64,000 bases of DNA from Flavobacterium sp. HJJ (GCF_015351475.1 NZ_JADKPR010000014.1:1-64000), one strand, 5' to 3'. Counted from the first letter of the stretch, positions 24,934-33,771 are shown. Notes: generated from the sequence alone by a model not told the origin. A program made the numbers and translations.

Positions 24934-27150
24934 ATGAAATCAACAGTATTAGCCTTATTGCTGCTTAGCACAACTATTATATTTGCGCAGGAAGCCAAGA
25001 CAAATGGAGAAAATTCTCCAAAAGTCGAAAAAGATTCCATCAAGGAAAAAGTCAATGCTCTTAACGAAGTGACTGTAACTGCCCAAAAAAAATACATCAA
25101 GGTAGATTCGGACAAAACGACAATCAGCGTGAAAGATAACGGCATGCTCAACAGCGGGAGCAGCCTTGAAGCTGTAAAAAAATTACCTGGCGTAATTACT
25201 TCGCCTACCGGCGGAATTTCTCTAAACGGAAAAGCGGTTACTATTTATATCGACGGCGCACCAAGCACATTATCCGGTAATGATTTACAAAATTACCTAA
25301 ACACACTGCCAGCCAACGCTATCGAAAAAGTAGAATTAATCTACAATCCAGGCGCTTCATTTGATGCTAATTCCAGCGGCTCTGTAATTAATATCGTTAC
25401 AAGCTCCAAAAGAATGAAAGGTGTTAATGCCAGTTTTAACATCAATTATAATTTTAATAAATACCAAAAACCAAGCCCGCAGATTCTTTTAAACGGAAAA
25501 GAAAAAGACTTGAGCTGGCAGACAATGCTGGGTTATAATTACATTGACAGCGAACAGAAAACCAGCAACTTACAGGAGTTTACCGCTTTTAATCCAATGC
25601 AGTATCTAAAACAGGAAAACTTTACCGTAAACACAAACAGAAACTTGTATTTTAGATTAGGCACCAATTACAAACTGACTGAAAAATCGAATTTATTATT
25701 CAATTACAACGGAAATTATGCCAATGACAGATCCGTTTATGATGCAACAACAATGGGCGATGGCATTGATTATTTCAATCAGGGAACGACAAAAAACAAA
25801 AACAATAATCACGAAATCAGTCTTCAGTACAAGACCAAACTTGACACTTTAGGAAGAACGCTTGATATTACCGCTTTCAGCAATTTATTTGACAAAAAAC
25901 CAATTACAGAATCGAATGCGATTGATCATATTTCCAATGCAGATTCATTTGCCAACAGCGGTCTTAATTTTGATTTAAAAAATTATTACCTGAAATATGA
26001 TTTTGCAATTCCATTCAAAAAAATGGATTTTTCAATCAATACTGGCGGTAAATTCAATGTGCTGGAAGTAAATGACCTTGGGAATTATTACACCAATTCA
26101 GCAGCAAATAGGATTGATTTCGATTACTCGGAAAACAATCTGGCGTTCTATGCCGAAGCCCGAAAAAAGATAAAAAAATTCAATTTTACCGCTGGACTGC
26201 GTTTTGAAGATTACCATGTAGAACGAATCACAAATACTCTGACGGAACCGATAAAATTCAAAAATACCAATCTGTTTCCAAATGCAAGTGCTATTTATGA
26301 AGTAAATGACAATGTAAATATTTCGGCTTCGTATTCTAAAAAAATCAATCAGCCGAATTACAATAATCTGGATCCAAACAACGGTAATGCTTTTGATAAA
26401 TATAACACTTCGCAAGGAAACCTTTTCCTTGATCCAACGTATTTGAACAACTATGAGTTCAAAATTACAGCGATGCAGTTTATACAGCTGGGAATGAATT
26501 ACACTGCTTCCAAAGACAACAACCTATTTGTTTTCAGTGCCGATGCCGATGCAGCTAAACCGGTAAGCAACCAAACGTATCAGCAGTTTGATCATTTTAA
26601 TACCTTTAGCGCTTATGCCAATTTCCCGATTCCGTTAGATTATATCTTCAAAGGGAAAGAAGAATTTAAAAAACGAATGGGTAACATCGACGAGATGAAT
26701 TACATTTTTGTAAACTTTAACTATATCAAATCGGATATTAAAGGCTATGACTTCCCTTATACCAATAAAGCTATTTTTAATTATGCATTCCAGTCGCAGA
26801 TTATGCTTCCTTGGAAAATAAAGAACTCCATGATGTATTTCTACCTTCCTCCGGGAAATTGGCAGATTTATAAAATAACCAAACCTATTCAGCAGTTTGA
26901 CATTTCATTCAACAGGGATTTCATGGATAAGAATTTAAAAATAGGCCTGCATTGTTTTGATGTTTTCAATCAAAATGAAGTAAATGCATTGATTGCCGGC
27001 GAAAATTTGAATACCTCCTTTAGACAAAAACAAGATTCCAGAACATTCCGTATATCATTGACGTATAATTTTGGAAACCTGAAAATGCAGAATGAGAATA
27101 CCAATATTGAAACTGAAAAAGTAAAAAGCGGCGGGGGCATGATGAAGTAA
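24934..27150 (+). CDS. TonB-dependent outer-membrane receptor
   Basis: A 738-residue outer-membrane receptor. A signal peptide (KSTVLALLLLSTTIIFAQ) supports the ATG at 24934; an upstream ATG at 24883 would add a non-signal segment. After a short linker comes the plug domain (about 45-150), with a TonB-box-like EVTVTAQ and the LEAVKKLPGV, IDGAPSTLSG and GASFDANSSGSVINIVTS blocks, then an OMP_b-brl_3-type 22-strand barrel. There is no SusD partner and no N-terminal carboxypeptidase-like domain. The ligand is unknown; this subgroup is often linked to metals or peptides, but no neighbour supports that here. Confidence 0.88.
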   Translation: MKSTVLALLLLSTTIIFAQEAKTNGENSPKVEKDSIKEKVNALNEVTVTAQKKYIKVDSDKTTISVKDNGMLNSGSSLEAVKKLPGVITSPTGGISLNGKAVTIYIDGAPSTLSGNDLQNYLNTLPANAIEKVELIYNPGASFDANSSGSVINIVTSSKRMKGVNASFNINYNFNKYQKPSPQILLNGKEKDLSWQTMLGYNYIDSEQKTSNLQEFTAFNPMQYLKQENFTVNTNRNLYFRLGTNYKLTEKSNLLFNYNGNYANDRSVYDATTMGDGIDYFNQGTTKNKNNNHEISLQYKTKLDTLGRTLDITAFSNLFDKKPITESNAIDHISNADSFANSGLNFDLKNYYLKYDFAIPFKKMDFSINTGGKFNVLEVNDLGNYYTNSAANRIDFDYSENNLAFYAEARKKIKKFNFTAGLRFEDYHVERITNTLTEPIKFKNTNLFPNASAIYEVNDNVNISASYSKKINQPNYNNLDPNNGNAFDKYNTSQGNLFLDPTYLNNYEFKITAMQFIQLGMNYTASKDNNLFVFSADADAAKPVSNQTYQQFDHFNTFSAYANFPIPLDYIFKGKEEFKKRMGNIDEMNYIFVNFNYIKSDIKGYDFPYTNKAIFNYAFQSQIMLPWKIKNSMMYFYLPPGNWQIYKITKPIQQFDISFNRDFMDKNLKIGLHCFDVFNQNEVNALIAGENLNTSFRQKQDSRTFRISLTYNFGNLKMQNENTNIETEKVKSGGGMMK

Positions 27151-27154
27151 ATAT

Positions 27155-27214
27155 CGTTTAAACATTTAATTACCGTTTAAACATTTTTTACCATTAAGAT
27201 ATTAAGATTATTAA
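27155..27214. repeat. Short direct repeats after the TonB receptor gene
   Basis: CGTTTAAACATTT occurs at 27155-27167 and 27174-27186. It is followed by an ATTAAG-rich stretch repeating at 7-9 nt. No function is evident. Confidence 0.55.
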
Positions 27215-27260
27215 GCTTGACTTCTTAGGTTTAATAGTCAAAAATAAAGCCTGCATAAAA

Positions 27261-27303
27261 AAGAAGACCGTTCAAATTCATCATTGAACGGTCTTCTTTT
27301 TTG
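27261..27303. terminator. Bidirectional terminator
   Basis: AAGAAGACCGTTCAA and TTGAACGGTCTTCTT form a perfect 15-bp stem with an 8-nt loop, flanked by A and T runs. It separates the TonB receptor (+) and the SRPBCC gene (-). Confidence 0.92.
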
Positions 27304-27367
27304 TATAAAATCACTAAGAAGTTCAGGCATAGAATCTAAATTTCTTAATTCTAAATGGTAAAATTAA

Positions 27368-27904
27368 TTAAGGCTGGCTTTCCAAAATCTTTTTCACATT
27401 TGCCAAATTTTGTTCTTGGTCTTTTTTGACAAAACCTTTAAAGACAAAAGACATTAAATTAAGAGGATAATCAGCGTGGCCGTAAAATTCGTTAGTCAGT
27501 TTGGTTTGATCATCAGAAACAGCTTCGACAATTGTAGCGGCTGTATTATCACCTTTCATAGGTTTTTCAAAATGTAAAGCAACATCAATTCTGCTGTCTG
27601 TTATTTTTGTAATCTGCTGAGAACCTTCGCCTACGTTATCATCCAGACTCACCCAGGAGGATTTGGCCCCCACAGTTCCATCAATTCCTGTATATTCGAT
27701 TTTTACATTTGGATCTTTCATTACCCAGACACTGTATTTTTCCTGATTTTTAATCATTTTCACATAATCAAAAACCACTGCCTGCGGTTTATTGATTGTT
27801 GTAGAAACCGATATGGTATAATCTTTCGGTATGACCATTGCTGCAACCAAAAGAAAAGCAATAATTCCCACTATTCCAATCCCTATAAATTTTAGCACTT
27901 TCAT
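27368..27904 (-). CDS. Membrane-anchored SRPBCC (polyketide cyclase-like) protein
   Basis: A 178-residue protein with one N-terminal membrane helix (about 5-26, FIGIGIVGIIAFLLVAAMVI) and an SRPBCC/START-type cavity domain (about 30-178) that starts ISVSTTINKPQAVVFDYVKMIKNQEKYSVW. This domain binds hydrophobic ligands; the function is unassigned. It is the last of three same-strand genes (SRPBCC/AHSA1, VOC, SRPBCC) with short spacers (46 and 12 nt), which probably form an operon. It shares a terminator with the TonB receptor. Confidence 0.8.
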   Translation of the reverse strand: MKVLKFIGIGIVGIIAFLLVAAMVIPKDYTISVSTTINKPQAVVFDYVKMIKNQEKYSVWVMKDPNVKIEYTGIDGTVGAKSSWVSLDDNVGEGSQQITKITDSRIDVALHFEKPMKGDNTAATIVEAVSDDQTKLTNEFYGHADYPLNLMSFVFKGFVKKDQEQNLANVKKILESQP

Positions 27905-27916
27905 ATCTAAAGCCTT

Positions 27917-28351
27917 TTATTTAGCAGGATTTTCATCAAAATTAACCATCCAGTGAATACCAAATTTATCAACAAACATTCCAAAATAAGCCCCCCAAAA
28001 GGTTTTATTCATTGGCATAAAAGGATTTCCTCCTGCTGAAAGCCCGTTGAAAATCCTGTCGGCTTCCTCTGTACTTTCAGTATTGATAGAAACTGAAAAA
28101 TTTGACCCAAAAGCGACATCACCGCTGGCATCATTACTGTCGCTTCCCATCAAAACAGTATCACCTATCGGCAGACACACATGCATGACTTTATTTGCAT
28201 CTGCATCTGATAATTTTGGACTATTCTCATCCGAAGGCATATCACTAAATTTCCCGATATATGGAAATTCTCCACCAAAAACAGATTTATAAAATAGAAA
28301 TGCTTCCTCGCAATTTCCATTAAAAATTAAATACGGATTAACTGCTGCCAT
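27917..28351 (-). CDS. PhnB-like VOC-family protein
   Basis: A 144-residue protein of the PhnB/DUF899-like VOC group. The start AVNPYLIFNGNCEEAFLFYKSVFGGEF and the ends NPFMPMNKTFWGAYFGMFVDKFGIHWMVN are characteristic. It lacks the full set of glyoxalase metal ligands and is usually described as a 3-demethylubiquinone methyltransferase-like or unknown protein; no function should be assumed. It sits between two SRPBCC genes, 12 nt before one and 46 nt after the other, a clustering often seen in Bacteroidota. Confidence 0.82.
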   Translation of the reverse strand: MAAVNPYLIFNGNCEEAFLFYKSVFGGEFPYIGKFSDMPSDENSPKLSDADANKVMHVCLPIGDTVLMGSDSNDASGDVAFGSNFSVSINTESTEEADRIFNGLSAGGNPFMPMNKTFWGAYFGMFVDKFGIHWMVNFDENPAK

Positions 28352-28397
28352 AATTTTTTTTAAATTTTAATTGTTTGTTATTTTTCTAATATCATTT

Positions 28398-28802
28398 TTA
28401 AAGACACTCTGCATATTTTTTAAAATTATCCAAAATAGTCTGCCATCCTTCCCGCTGCATTTCTTCTGAATTTATATTCTCGGGGTCAAAACTTTCAATA
28501 ATTTCGACTCCATCTTCCAGGCTAACAAAATAAATATCAACTTTTCGGCCGTCAGCCATTTTATATTCTATCAAGGAATGATTTTCCATTTTTGTATATT
28601 CGCCTTCAAAATCAAAACTCATCGTTCCGTCTTTTGAAGCCATAGTAGACTTGAATTTCCCTCCAGTCCGCAAATCATTTTCAGCATAAGGAGTGTGCCA
28701 GCCATCAGAGGCATAATTCCATTTTGTAATGTGTTCTGGAGTAGTCCATAATTTCCATACTTCATCTATTGAAGCATCTATTTTGCATTTAACCGTTATC
28801 AT
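28398..28802 (-). CDS. AHSA1/SRPBCC-domain protein
   Basis: A 134-residue AHSA1 (activator of Hsp90 ATPase-like) SRPBCC protein. The start ITVKCKIDASIDEVWKLWTTPEHITKW and the end GWQTILDNFKKYAECL are typical. This small cytoplasmic cavity fold may bind a hydrophobic ligand; the partner is unknown. It is the first gene of the three-gene cluster. The start codon at 28802 gives the standard N terminus. Confidence 0.85.
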   Translation of the reverse strand: MITVKCKIDASIDEVWKLWTTPEHITKWNYASDGWHTPYAENDLRTGGKFKSTMASKDGTMSFDFEGEYTKMENHSLIEYKMADGRKVDIYFVSLEDGVEIIESFDPENINSEEMQREGWQTILDNFKKYAECL

Positions 28803-29121
28803 AACAAATTATTTTTCCCATAAATTTAACAAATATTCTAAAACAAAACTCTTTTTTAACTACAAAAAAGCTACTGTATAACGCAGGCAGAAGACAATCT
28901 ATAATATTGAAAAGAAAATCATTTTGATTACTATTTCTAAGCATTGAAGCTGTAAAAATTTCATCGTAGAATAAATACAAAAGCCTAAAATTGCAGTTTA
29001 GAGAATCAGGAACAGAAATTTTTTTTCTAAACTTGAAAGAAAAATAAAGAAACAATCATGACTACTTTTTAGCGAAGCTTTTGACAGCCATAAAATGTCT
29101 GGGGATTTCAGCATGAAACAA

Positions 29122-29280
29122 GAGTCCTTTTATCAAATACAAAAATGGCTGTAAATTGATAGCCAGCGGTTCCACACTTCATAAAACCGATATTCAGGAA
29201 GCATTCATTCTGGATTCTCAAGGCATCCCGATTGCCTGCGATAAAGAAGATGTAAAAAAATATAAATTTGAAATAAATTA
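29122..29280 (+). pseudogene. C-terminal fragment of an unidentified protein gene
   Basis: An open stretch without a start codon, ending at the TAA at 29278-29280. The translation (with KLIASGSTLHKTDIQEAF and IPIACDKEDVKKYKFEIN) looks like the end of a real protein. The preceding plus-strand text continues in another frame, which suggests a frameshift. The family is not recognised. Confidence 0.4.
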
Positions 29281-29492
29281 AACAGCAGTATTTATAGGCA
29301 AATTTAAATCAATTTAAGCATCCATTTAAAAGGGAAAGAAAAACACACTTTTGAAAAAATAATTTCAAATTGACTCACTAACTGAAATTCCTTCAGAAAT
29401 GGACGGTTTCAGAGCTATTGACAACGAAGTCGACGATTAGTTTTACTTTATCCGGCATTATTTACAGGCTGTTTTTGATCACATTACCGAAT

Positions 29493-29532
29493 AAAAAAAG
29501 CCCAAAAAACATTCATTTTTTGGGCTTTTTTG
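29493..29532. terminator. Terminator, mainly for the CCDC90-like gene
   Basis: AAAAGCCCAAAAAA pairs with TTTTTTGGGCTTTT across a short loop, with T runs in both directions. It lies 15 nt past the end of the minus-strand gene at 29548. Confidence 0.85.
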
Positions 29533-29547
29533 TTTTAAAATTCTAAC

Positions 29548-29829
29548 TTATTTTTTGATATACAACCCAATAATCATCATTGCAAGAGCGAAAAACAGCC
29601 CTACAAACCATTTTACTAAATCGTATTTGGATTGTTCAATCTTTGCAGTTAGCTGCATTTCAAGTTTTAATAAATCTTCTTTATTTTGACTTTTAAATTC
29701 TGTTTGCTGGTGTTTTACTTCATTGACAACCGTTTCCTGCACTATTTCAGCAAAAATTCTTGCCTTTTCATCAGACAACTTAAGGTCTTTCCTGAAAATA
29801 TCGTACAATTTTATTTCAGTTGTGCTCAT
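29548..29829 (-). CDS. Small coiled-coil membrane protein (DUF1640/CCDC90-like)
   Basis: A 93-residue protein: a helical N-terminal part (LSDEKARIFAEIVQETV), a coiled-coil middle (about 30-68, with many Gln/Glu/Lys), and a single C-terminal membrane helix (about 71-90, WFVGLFFALAMMIIGLYI). This matches the DUF1640/CCDC90 layout, related to the mitochondrial MCUR1/CCDC90 proteins. The bacterial role is unknown. It has its own terminator and lies downstream of clpX with a 150-nt gap, so it is probably separate from clpX. Confidence 0.78.
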   Translation of the reverse strand: MSTTEIKLYDIFRKDLKLSDEKARIFAEIVQETVVNEVKHQQTEFKSQNKEDLLKLEMQLTAKIEQSKYDLVKWFVGLFFALAMMIIGLYIKK

Positions 29830-29983
29830 TGTTAATTCTTATTTAAAAAGTTCCAAGCAAAGTACAAATGTATCAATTATTTTTTATTAGAATATTTTCA
29901 CAGCCTTAAAACTAATGTCTACACTTTTTTAAGCTAAGAAACAGATGCTTTTGAATTTTATTTTGATTCCGTTTGAACTTGAA

Positions 29984-31216
29984 TTAAGAAGCAATCTCCA
30001 AACGCTTTAATAAATTTTTATTCAATGTTTCTTTGGCGTATTCCATGTCGATCTCTAATTTTTTATCATCAGAACTTGGCAGTTCATACATAGCGTCTGT
30101 TAAGATTGCTTCACATAATGAACGCAGTCCACGGGCACCTAACTTGTACTCCAATGCTTTTTCAACAATAAAATCCAAAGCTTCATCAGTAATAGTAAAA
30201 TCCACTTCGTCCATCAAAAACAGTTTCTGATATTGCTTGATTAAAGCATTTTTTGGTTGGGTCAAAATGGCACGCAACGTTTCCCTGTCCAAAGGATCCA
30301 TGTGTGTCAAAACAGGCAAACGTCCTATGATTTCAGGAATCAATCCAAAATCCTTGATGTCTTTTGGAATAATATATTGCAACAAATTATCCTTGTCTAT
30401 ATTATCCACATTTTTCGATGTGGAATAACCTACTGCCTGACGATTCAAACGTTTTGAAATAATACGCTCAACACCATCAAAAGCACCACCGGCAATAAAC
30501 AAAATGTTTTGCGTATTTACCTCAACAAATTTTTGATCCGGATGTTTACGGCCACCTTTTGGCGGTACGTTCACCACTGTTCCTTCCAATAATTTCAATA
30601 AAGCCTGTTGTACTCCCTCTCCCGAAACATCACGGGTGATGGAAGGATTGTCGCTTTTACGGGCAATTTTGTCAATTTCGTCAATGAAAACAATTCCTCT
30701 TTCGGCTTTGGTCACATCATAATCGGCGGCCTGTAAAAGACGTGTCAAAATACTCTCAACATCTTCACCAACATAACCAGCTTCGGTAAGAACCGTTGCA
30801 TCAACAATGGCAAGAGGTACATCCAGCATTTTGGCAATGGTTTTTGCAACCAAAGTTTTACCTGTACCAGTCTGCCCTACCATAATGATATTGCTTTTTT
30901 CAATTTCTACCTCATCGTCCAACTGCTGCTGCATCAAACGTTTGTAGTGATTATAAACCGCAACAGACATTACTTTTTTGGTCTGCTCCTGCCCAATTAC
31001 GTATTGATCCAGAAAAGCACGAATTTCTTTTGGTTTCTTTAAAATCAAATCACCGACGAGTTTCGAACCTCTGTTTGTTTTTAATTCTTCCAGAACAATT
31101 CCATGTGCTTGTTCGATGCATTTATCACAAATGTGTGCATCGATTCCAGCAATCAATAAATTGGTTTCCGGTTTTTTCCTTCCGCAGAAAGAACATTGTA
31201 ATACTTGTTTTGCCAT
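29984..31216 (-). CDS. clpX: ATP-dependent Clp protease ATPase subunit ClpX
   Basis: ClpX unfolds tagged substrates and feeds them to ClpP. The N-terminal zinc-binding domain has C8, C11, C30 and C33. Walker A is GQTGTGKT (114-121), the pore loop GYVG is at 147-150, Walker B is FIDEID (177-182), and the RKH loop (GGRKHPDQ) is present. Its 410 residues are the normal length. It is the last gene of the conserved tig-clpP-clpX order. The 85-nt spacer from clpP is almost filled by an inverted 7-bp repeat (31222-31296). Confidence 0.98.
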   Translation of the reverse strand: MAKQVLQCSFCGRKKPETNLLIAGIDAHICDKCIEQAHGIVLEELKTNRGSKLVGDLILKKPKEIRAFLDQYVIGQEQTKKVMSVAVYNHYKRLMQQQLDDEVEIEKSNIIMVGQTGTGKTLVAKTIAKMLDVPLAIVDATVLTEAGYVGEDVESILTRLLQAADYDVTKAERGIVFIDEIDKIARKSDNPSITRDVSGEGVQQALLKLLEGTVVNVPPKGGRKHPDQKFVEVNTQNILFIAGGAFDGVERIISKRLNRQAVGYSTSKNVDNIDKDNLLQYIIPKDIKDFGLIPEIIGRLPVLTHMDPLDRETLRAILTQPKNALIKQYQKLFLMDEVDFTITDEALDFIVEKALEYKLGARGLRSLCEAILTDAMYELPSSDDKKLEIDMEYAKETLNKNLLKRLEIAS

Positions 31217-31221
31217 TCTTT

Positions 31222-31296
31222 ATAGTCTAAAGCCGAAAGTCTTAAAGTCGAAAGTCTTAGCATTGCTTTTGACTTTCGACTTTTGACTTTTGACTA
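31222..31296 (-). repeat. Inverted 7-bp repeat filling the clpP-clpX spacer
   Basis: The left arm (31222-31257) carries AAAGTCTT/AAAGTCG units, and the right arm (31266-31296) carries their reverse complement (GACTTTC, GACTTTT, GACTTTT, GACTAT). ATAGTC at the outer left end pairs with GACTAT at the outer right end. The two arms could fold into a hairpin of about 30 bp with scattered mismatches, between the clpP stop and the clpX start. Confidence 0.8.
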
Positions 31297-31301
31297 TATT
31301 T

Positions 31302-31976
31302 TTATCCTCTTCTCAATACCTCATCAATCATTCCGTATTCTTTGGCTTCGTCAGCGATCATCCAGTAATCGCGTTCACTGTCTTTGTGTACTTTGTCAAA
31401 AGTTTGACCTGAATGCTGTGAAATGATGTGGTATAATTCATCTTTCAGTTTCAGCATTTCACGTAAGTTGATTTCCATATCTGTAGCAACACCTTGTGCT
31501 CCTCCTGACGGCTGGTGAATCATTACTCTTGAGTGTGGCAGAGCCGAACGTTTTCCTGCTGCACCCGCACACAAAAGAACCGCTCCCATAGAAGCCGCCA
31601 TTCCAGTACAGATAGTAGCAACATCTGGTTTGATGTACTGCATGGTATCATAAATCCCCAAACCAGCATAAACGCTTCCTCCAGGTGAATTCAAATAAAT
31701 CTGAATATCCTTTGAAGCATCTGCACTTTCCAGAAATAATAATTGTGCCTGAACAATATTTGCAATCTGATCATCGATTCCTGTGCCAAGGAAAATAATT
31801 CTGTCCATCATCAGTCTTGAAAAAACATCCAATTGAGAAATATTCAGCTGACGCTCTTCAATTATATAGGGAGTCATGCCTTTTGGATTCATTGCCGATA
31901 CTATTTTATCATAGTACATTGCATTTACTCCTTGACCTTTAATCGCAAATTTTTTGAATTCTTTTCCGTAGTCCAT
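31302..31976 (-). CDS. clpP: ATP-dependent Clp protease proteolytic subunit ClpP
   Basis: The serine protease core of ClpXP. The catalytic triad is Ser129 (GMAASMGA), His154 (VMIHQP) and Asp203 (ERDYW), offset by 18 from E. coli numbering because of a longer N terminus. At 224 residues it includes a propeptide-like extension of about 20 residues before the conserved YYDK block; a start at the Met of GVNAMYYDK is possible but less likely. It is the middle gene of tig-clpP-clpX. The leader immediately upstream contains a 7-nt CTTTAAA-like tract in the mRNA sense. Confidence 0.97.
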   Translation of the reverse strand: MDYGKEFKKFAIKGQGVNAMYYDKIVSAMNPKGMTPYIIEERQLNISQLDVFSRLMMDRIIFLGTGIDDQIANIVQAQLLFLESADASKDIQIYLNSPGGSVYAGLGIYDTMQYIKPDVATICTGMAASMGAVLLCAGAAGKRSALPHSRVMIHQPSGGAQGVATDMEINLREMLKLKDELYHIISQHSGQTFDKVHKDSERDYWMIADEAKEYGMIDEVLRRG

Positions 31977-31984
31977 ATTATATA

Positions 31985-32020
31985 ATAGTTTAAGGTTTAA
32001 AGTTTAAAAGTTTGAAAGAA
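31985..32020 (-). repeat. 7-bp tract before clpP
   Basis: Plus-strand units of the TTTAAGG, TTTAAAG, TTTAAAAG, TTTGAAAG type, with a period of 7-8 nt, ending 9 nt before the clpP start. In the mRNA sense they read CTTTAAA-like. Confidence 0.65.
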
Positions 32021-32071
32021 CTATACAAAGACCATACCTTATTTACTGGAATGTCAATATGTCTACTTTTT

Positions 32072-32230
32072 TAGCCCAGATAGCAGTGAAAAGTTTTTGA
32101 AATGGCTGACTATTTTTTGTTGGTAAAAAAAAGCGACCAGCGGAAGCTCTTTTTTTTCCTTACAAAAAAAGGAAGACATGATAAAACTTGCAACGTATAG
32201 CTGGAATAGCTCCTGAAAACAATTCAGGCT
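32072..32230 (+). repeat. Structured intergenic element, possible relative of copies A and B
   Basis: It starts TAGCCCAGATAGCAGTGAAA, close to the GGATAGCAATGAAAAGCCC start of copy A. The middle holds an A/T-rich hairpin (GGTAAAAAAAAG with CTTTTTTTTCC-like text, about 32122-32160). It ends with ACGTATAGCTGGAATAGCTCC followed by a CCTGAA/TTCAGG hairpin (32212-32228). The similarity to copies A and B is confined to the left end. It could be a separate family or a 5' leader element of clpP. Confidence 0.5.
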
Positions 32231-32237
32231 AATTCAA

Positions 32238-32271
32238 ACAAAAGAGCGTCAAAAAATAATTTCTGACGCTC
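32238..32271 (-). terminator. Terminator of tig
   Basis: On the minus strand GAGCGTCA pairs with TGACGCTC across a 12-nt loop, followed by TTTTG. It lies about 110 nt after the tig stop, so clpP probably has its own promoter downstream. Confidence 0.75.
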
Positions 32272-32344
32272 AAATATAAACCTTTTTAATAATTTATTAT
32301 CAGTAATAAAAGCAAAAATAGTAAGTCTGCAGCTATTTTAATAA

Positions 32345-32380
32345 CCTTTTGACTTTCAGACTTTCGACTTTACAGACTAA
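32345..32380. repeat. 7-bp tract after tig
   Basis: Plus strand CTTTTGA, CTTTCAGA, CTTTCGA, CTTTACAGA, immediately past the tig stop codon. In the tig mRNA it reads AAAGTC, the opposite sense from the tract before clpX. Confidence 0.65.
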
Positions 32381-32383
32381 AAT

Positions 32384-33709
32384 TTATTCTCCGTAAGACG
32401 CGGCGATAAATTCTTCGTAAGTTACTTCTTTAGTAGTTGGGTTTGCTTTTTCTTTGAATAAATCCAATAATTTAGCCGCAACCACTTGATCAGAAAGTCT
32501 TTTTACTTCTTCTTGGTTAGATAAAACTCTAGCCACAATTCCCTGAACTTCTTCATCAGTTGGGTTTGTTTGTCCAAACTGCGCCATTTGCTGTTTGATT
32601 GCATTTGTTGTAAACGCTTTCAAATCATCAAAAGTAATCTGGATATTACTTGCAGCCATTGCTTTTCCTTCGATCAATTGGAAACGTAAACCTCTTTCAG
32701 ATCTTGCGTATTCTACAATTGCTTCTTCTGGAGTTAATTGTTTTTCTCCAACAGTCTGCAGCCATTTGATTAAGAATTCAGAAGGTAAGTCAAATTTGGT
32801 ATTTTCAACCAAAAAGTTTTGAACGTCTGCCAATAATTTTTGGTCTGCCTGCTGTGCAAATTGAGACTCAGCATCTTCTTTGATTTTTGCTTTCAAATCT
32901 TCCAAAGAAGCAACATTTCCTTCTCCGAATAATTTGTCGAACAATTCCTGATTCAATTCAGCTGGCTCAGAAACATTGATAGCAGAGATAGTAAAATCAA
33001 CATCAATTGCTAAATCATGTACATTATCGTGACCAACTTTCAGGTAATCCATCAATTGGTGATCGTCTTGGAATAAACCTTTTGTGTTTACTGTAACTAC
33101 ATCTCCAACTTCTTTTCCGATGAATAAATCAGCAGTCGCTTTGTCTTTAAATACATCTAAAGATAAAGTGGTTTTATTGTCAATTCCGTTTTCAGCATTT
33201 GTAAAAGTTCCGGTAACATCAGCATCAGCAGTAACTTTTTCAACTGGATTTGCATTACCAAATTGTTTTTGGATACGAGCTACTTGACCGTCAATTAATT
33301 TATCATCGGCTGTAACAACATATTTTACGATATCATTTTTAGCTTCAAGATCCAATTCAAAAGAAGGAACCAAACCAATTTCGTATTCGAAAACCAATTC
33401 TTCTGCATCCCAATCCAAATTTTCGTTTTCTTTAGCAAGAGGAGTTCCCAAAAGGTTCAATCTTTCAGATTGCACAAAACGCTCCAAAGCCAAATCCACT
33501 ACTTTCTTAACCTCTTCCTTCTTGATAGCTTTACCGTATTGTTTTTCAACAAGGTCTTTTGGTACTTGTCCTTTTCTAAAACCTTTTACAGTCGCCAAAG
33601 GCATTTTTTCATTTATTCTTTTCGCTACTTGTCCTTTGTAATCCATGTGAACAACTGTCATCACAATCGTTTCATTCACAGCGTCTATTGCTACTCTTTT
33701 GATATCCAT
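32384..33709 (-). CDS. tig: Trigger factor
   Basis: A ribosome-bound chaperone and peptidyl-prolyl isomerase. The ribosome-docking signature GFRKGQVP lies near residues 43-50. Next comes the FKBP-like PPIase domain (about 150-245), which seems degenerate compared with the E. coli domain, and the helical C-terminal chaperone arms (about 245-420). The 441 residues are the usual size. It is the first gene of tig-clpP-clpX and has a promoter at 33744-33771. Confidence 0.95.
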   Translation of the reverse strand: MDIKRVAIDAVNETIVMTVVHMDYKGQVAKRINEKMPLATVKGFRKGQVPKDLVEKQYGKAIKKEEVKKVVDLALERFVQSERLNLLGTPLAKENENLDWDAEELVFEYEIGLVPSFELDLEAKNDIVKYVVTADDKLIDGQVARIQKQFGNANPVEKVTADADVTGTFTNAENGIDNKTTLSLDVFKDKATADLFIGKEVGDVVTVNTKGLFQDDHQLMDYLKVGHDNVHDLAIDVDFTISAINVSEPAELNQELFDKLFGEGNVASLEDLKAKIKEDAESQFAQQADQKLLADVQNFLVENTKFDLPSEFLIKWLQTVGEKQLTPEEAIVEYARSERGLRFQLIEGKAMAASNIQITFDDLKAFTTNAIKQQMAQFGQTNPTDEEVQGIVARVLSNQEEVKRLSDQVVAAKLLDLFKEKANPTTKEVTYEEFIAASYGE

Positions 33710-33743
33710 CTTCTTCTTTAATTTACATTATAAAATTGGGTCG

Positions 33744-33771
33744 CAAAATTACAAAACTTTTGCAACCCAAA
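33744..33771 (-). promoter_or_regulatory. Promoter of tig
   Basis: On the minus strand TTTG (33768-33771), a 16-nt spacer and TAATTTTG (33744-33751), about 35 nt before the tig start. Confidence 0.6.

Larger units (their letters stand above)
28803..29547. other. Spacer of 745 nt with decayed coding fragments
   Basis: I find no intact gene. On the plus strand, about 29122-29280 reads through in one frame as a protein-like piece (for example STLHKTDIQEAFILDSQGIP, then a Lys-rich end and a stop). About 29371-29493 gives another protein-like frame (EIPSEMDGFRAIDNEVDD, then an in-frame TAG, then FIRHYLQAVFDHITE and a stop). Both have natural-looking composition but no start, and the first is out of frame with text just upstream. 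I cannot name the parents. A terminator sits at 29493-29532. Confidence 0.5.
31977..32383. other. tig-clpP spacer, 407 nt
   Basis: No protein gene is visible. The spacer holds the 7-bp tract before clpP (31985-32020), a structured repeat-like element (32072-32230), the tig terminator (32238-32271) and a CTTTCGA-type tract after tig (32345-32380). Confidence 0.7.

Noticed and set aside
28789..29055. Minus-strand 88-residue frame overlapping the AHSA1 gene start
   Set aside because: Phe/Ile/Lys-rich translation typical of AT-rich non-coding DNA and a conflict with a well-defined start.
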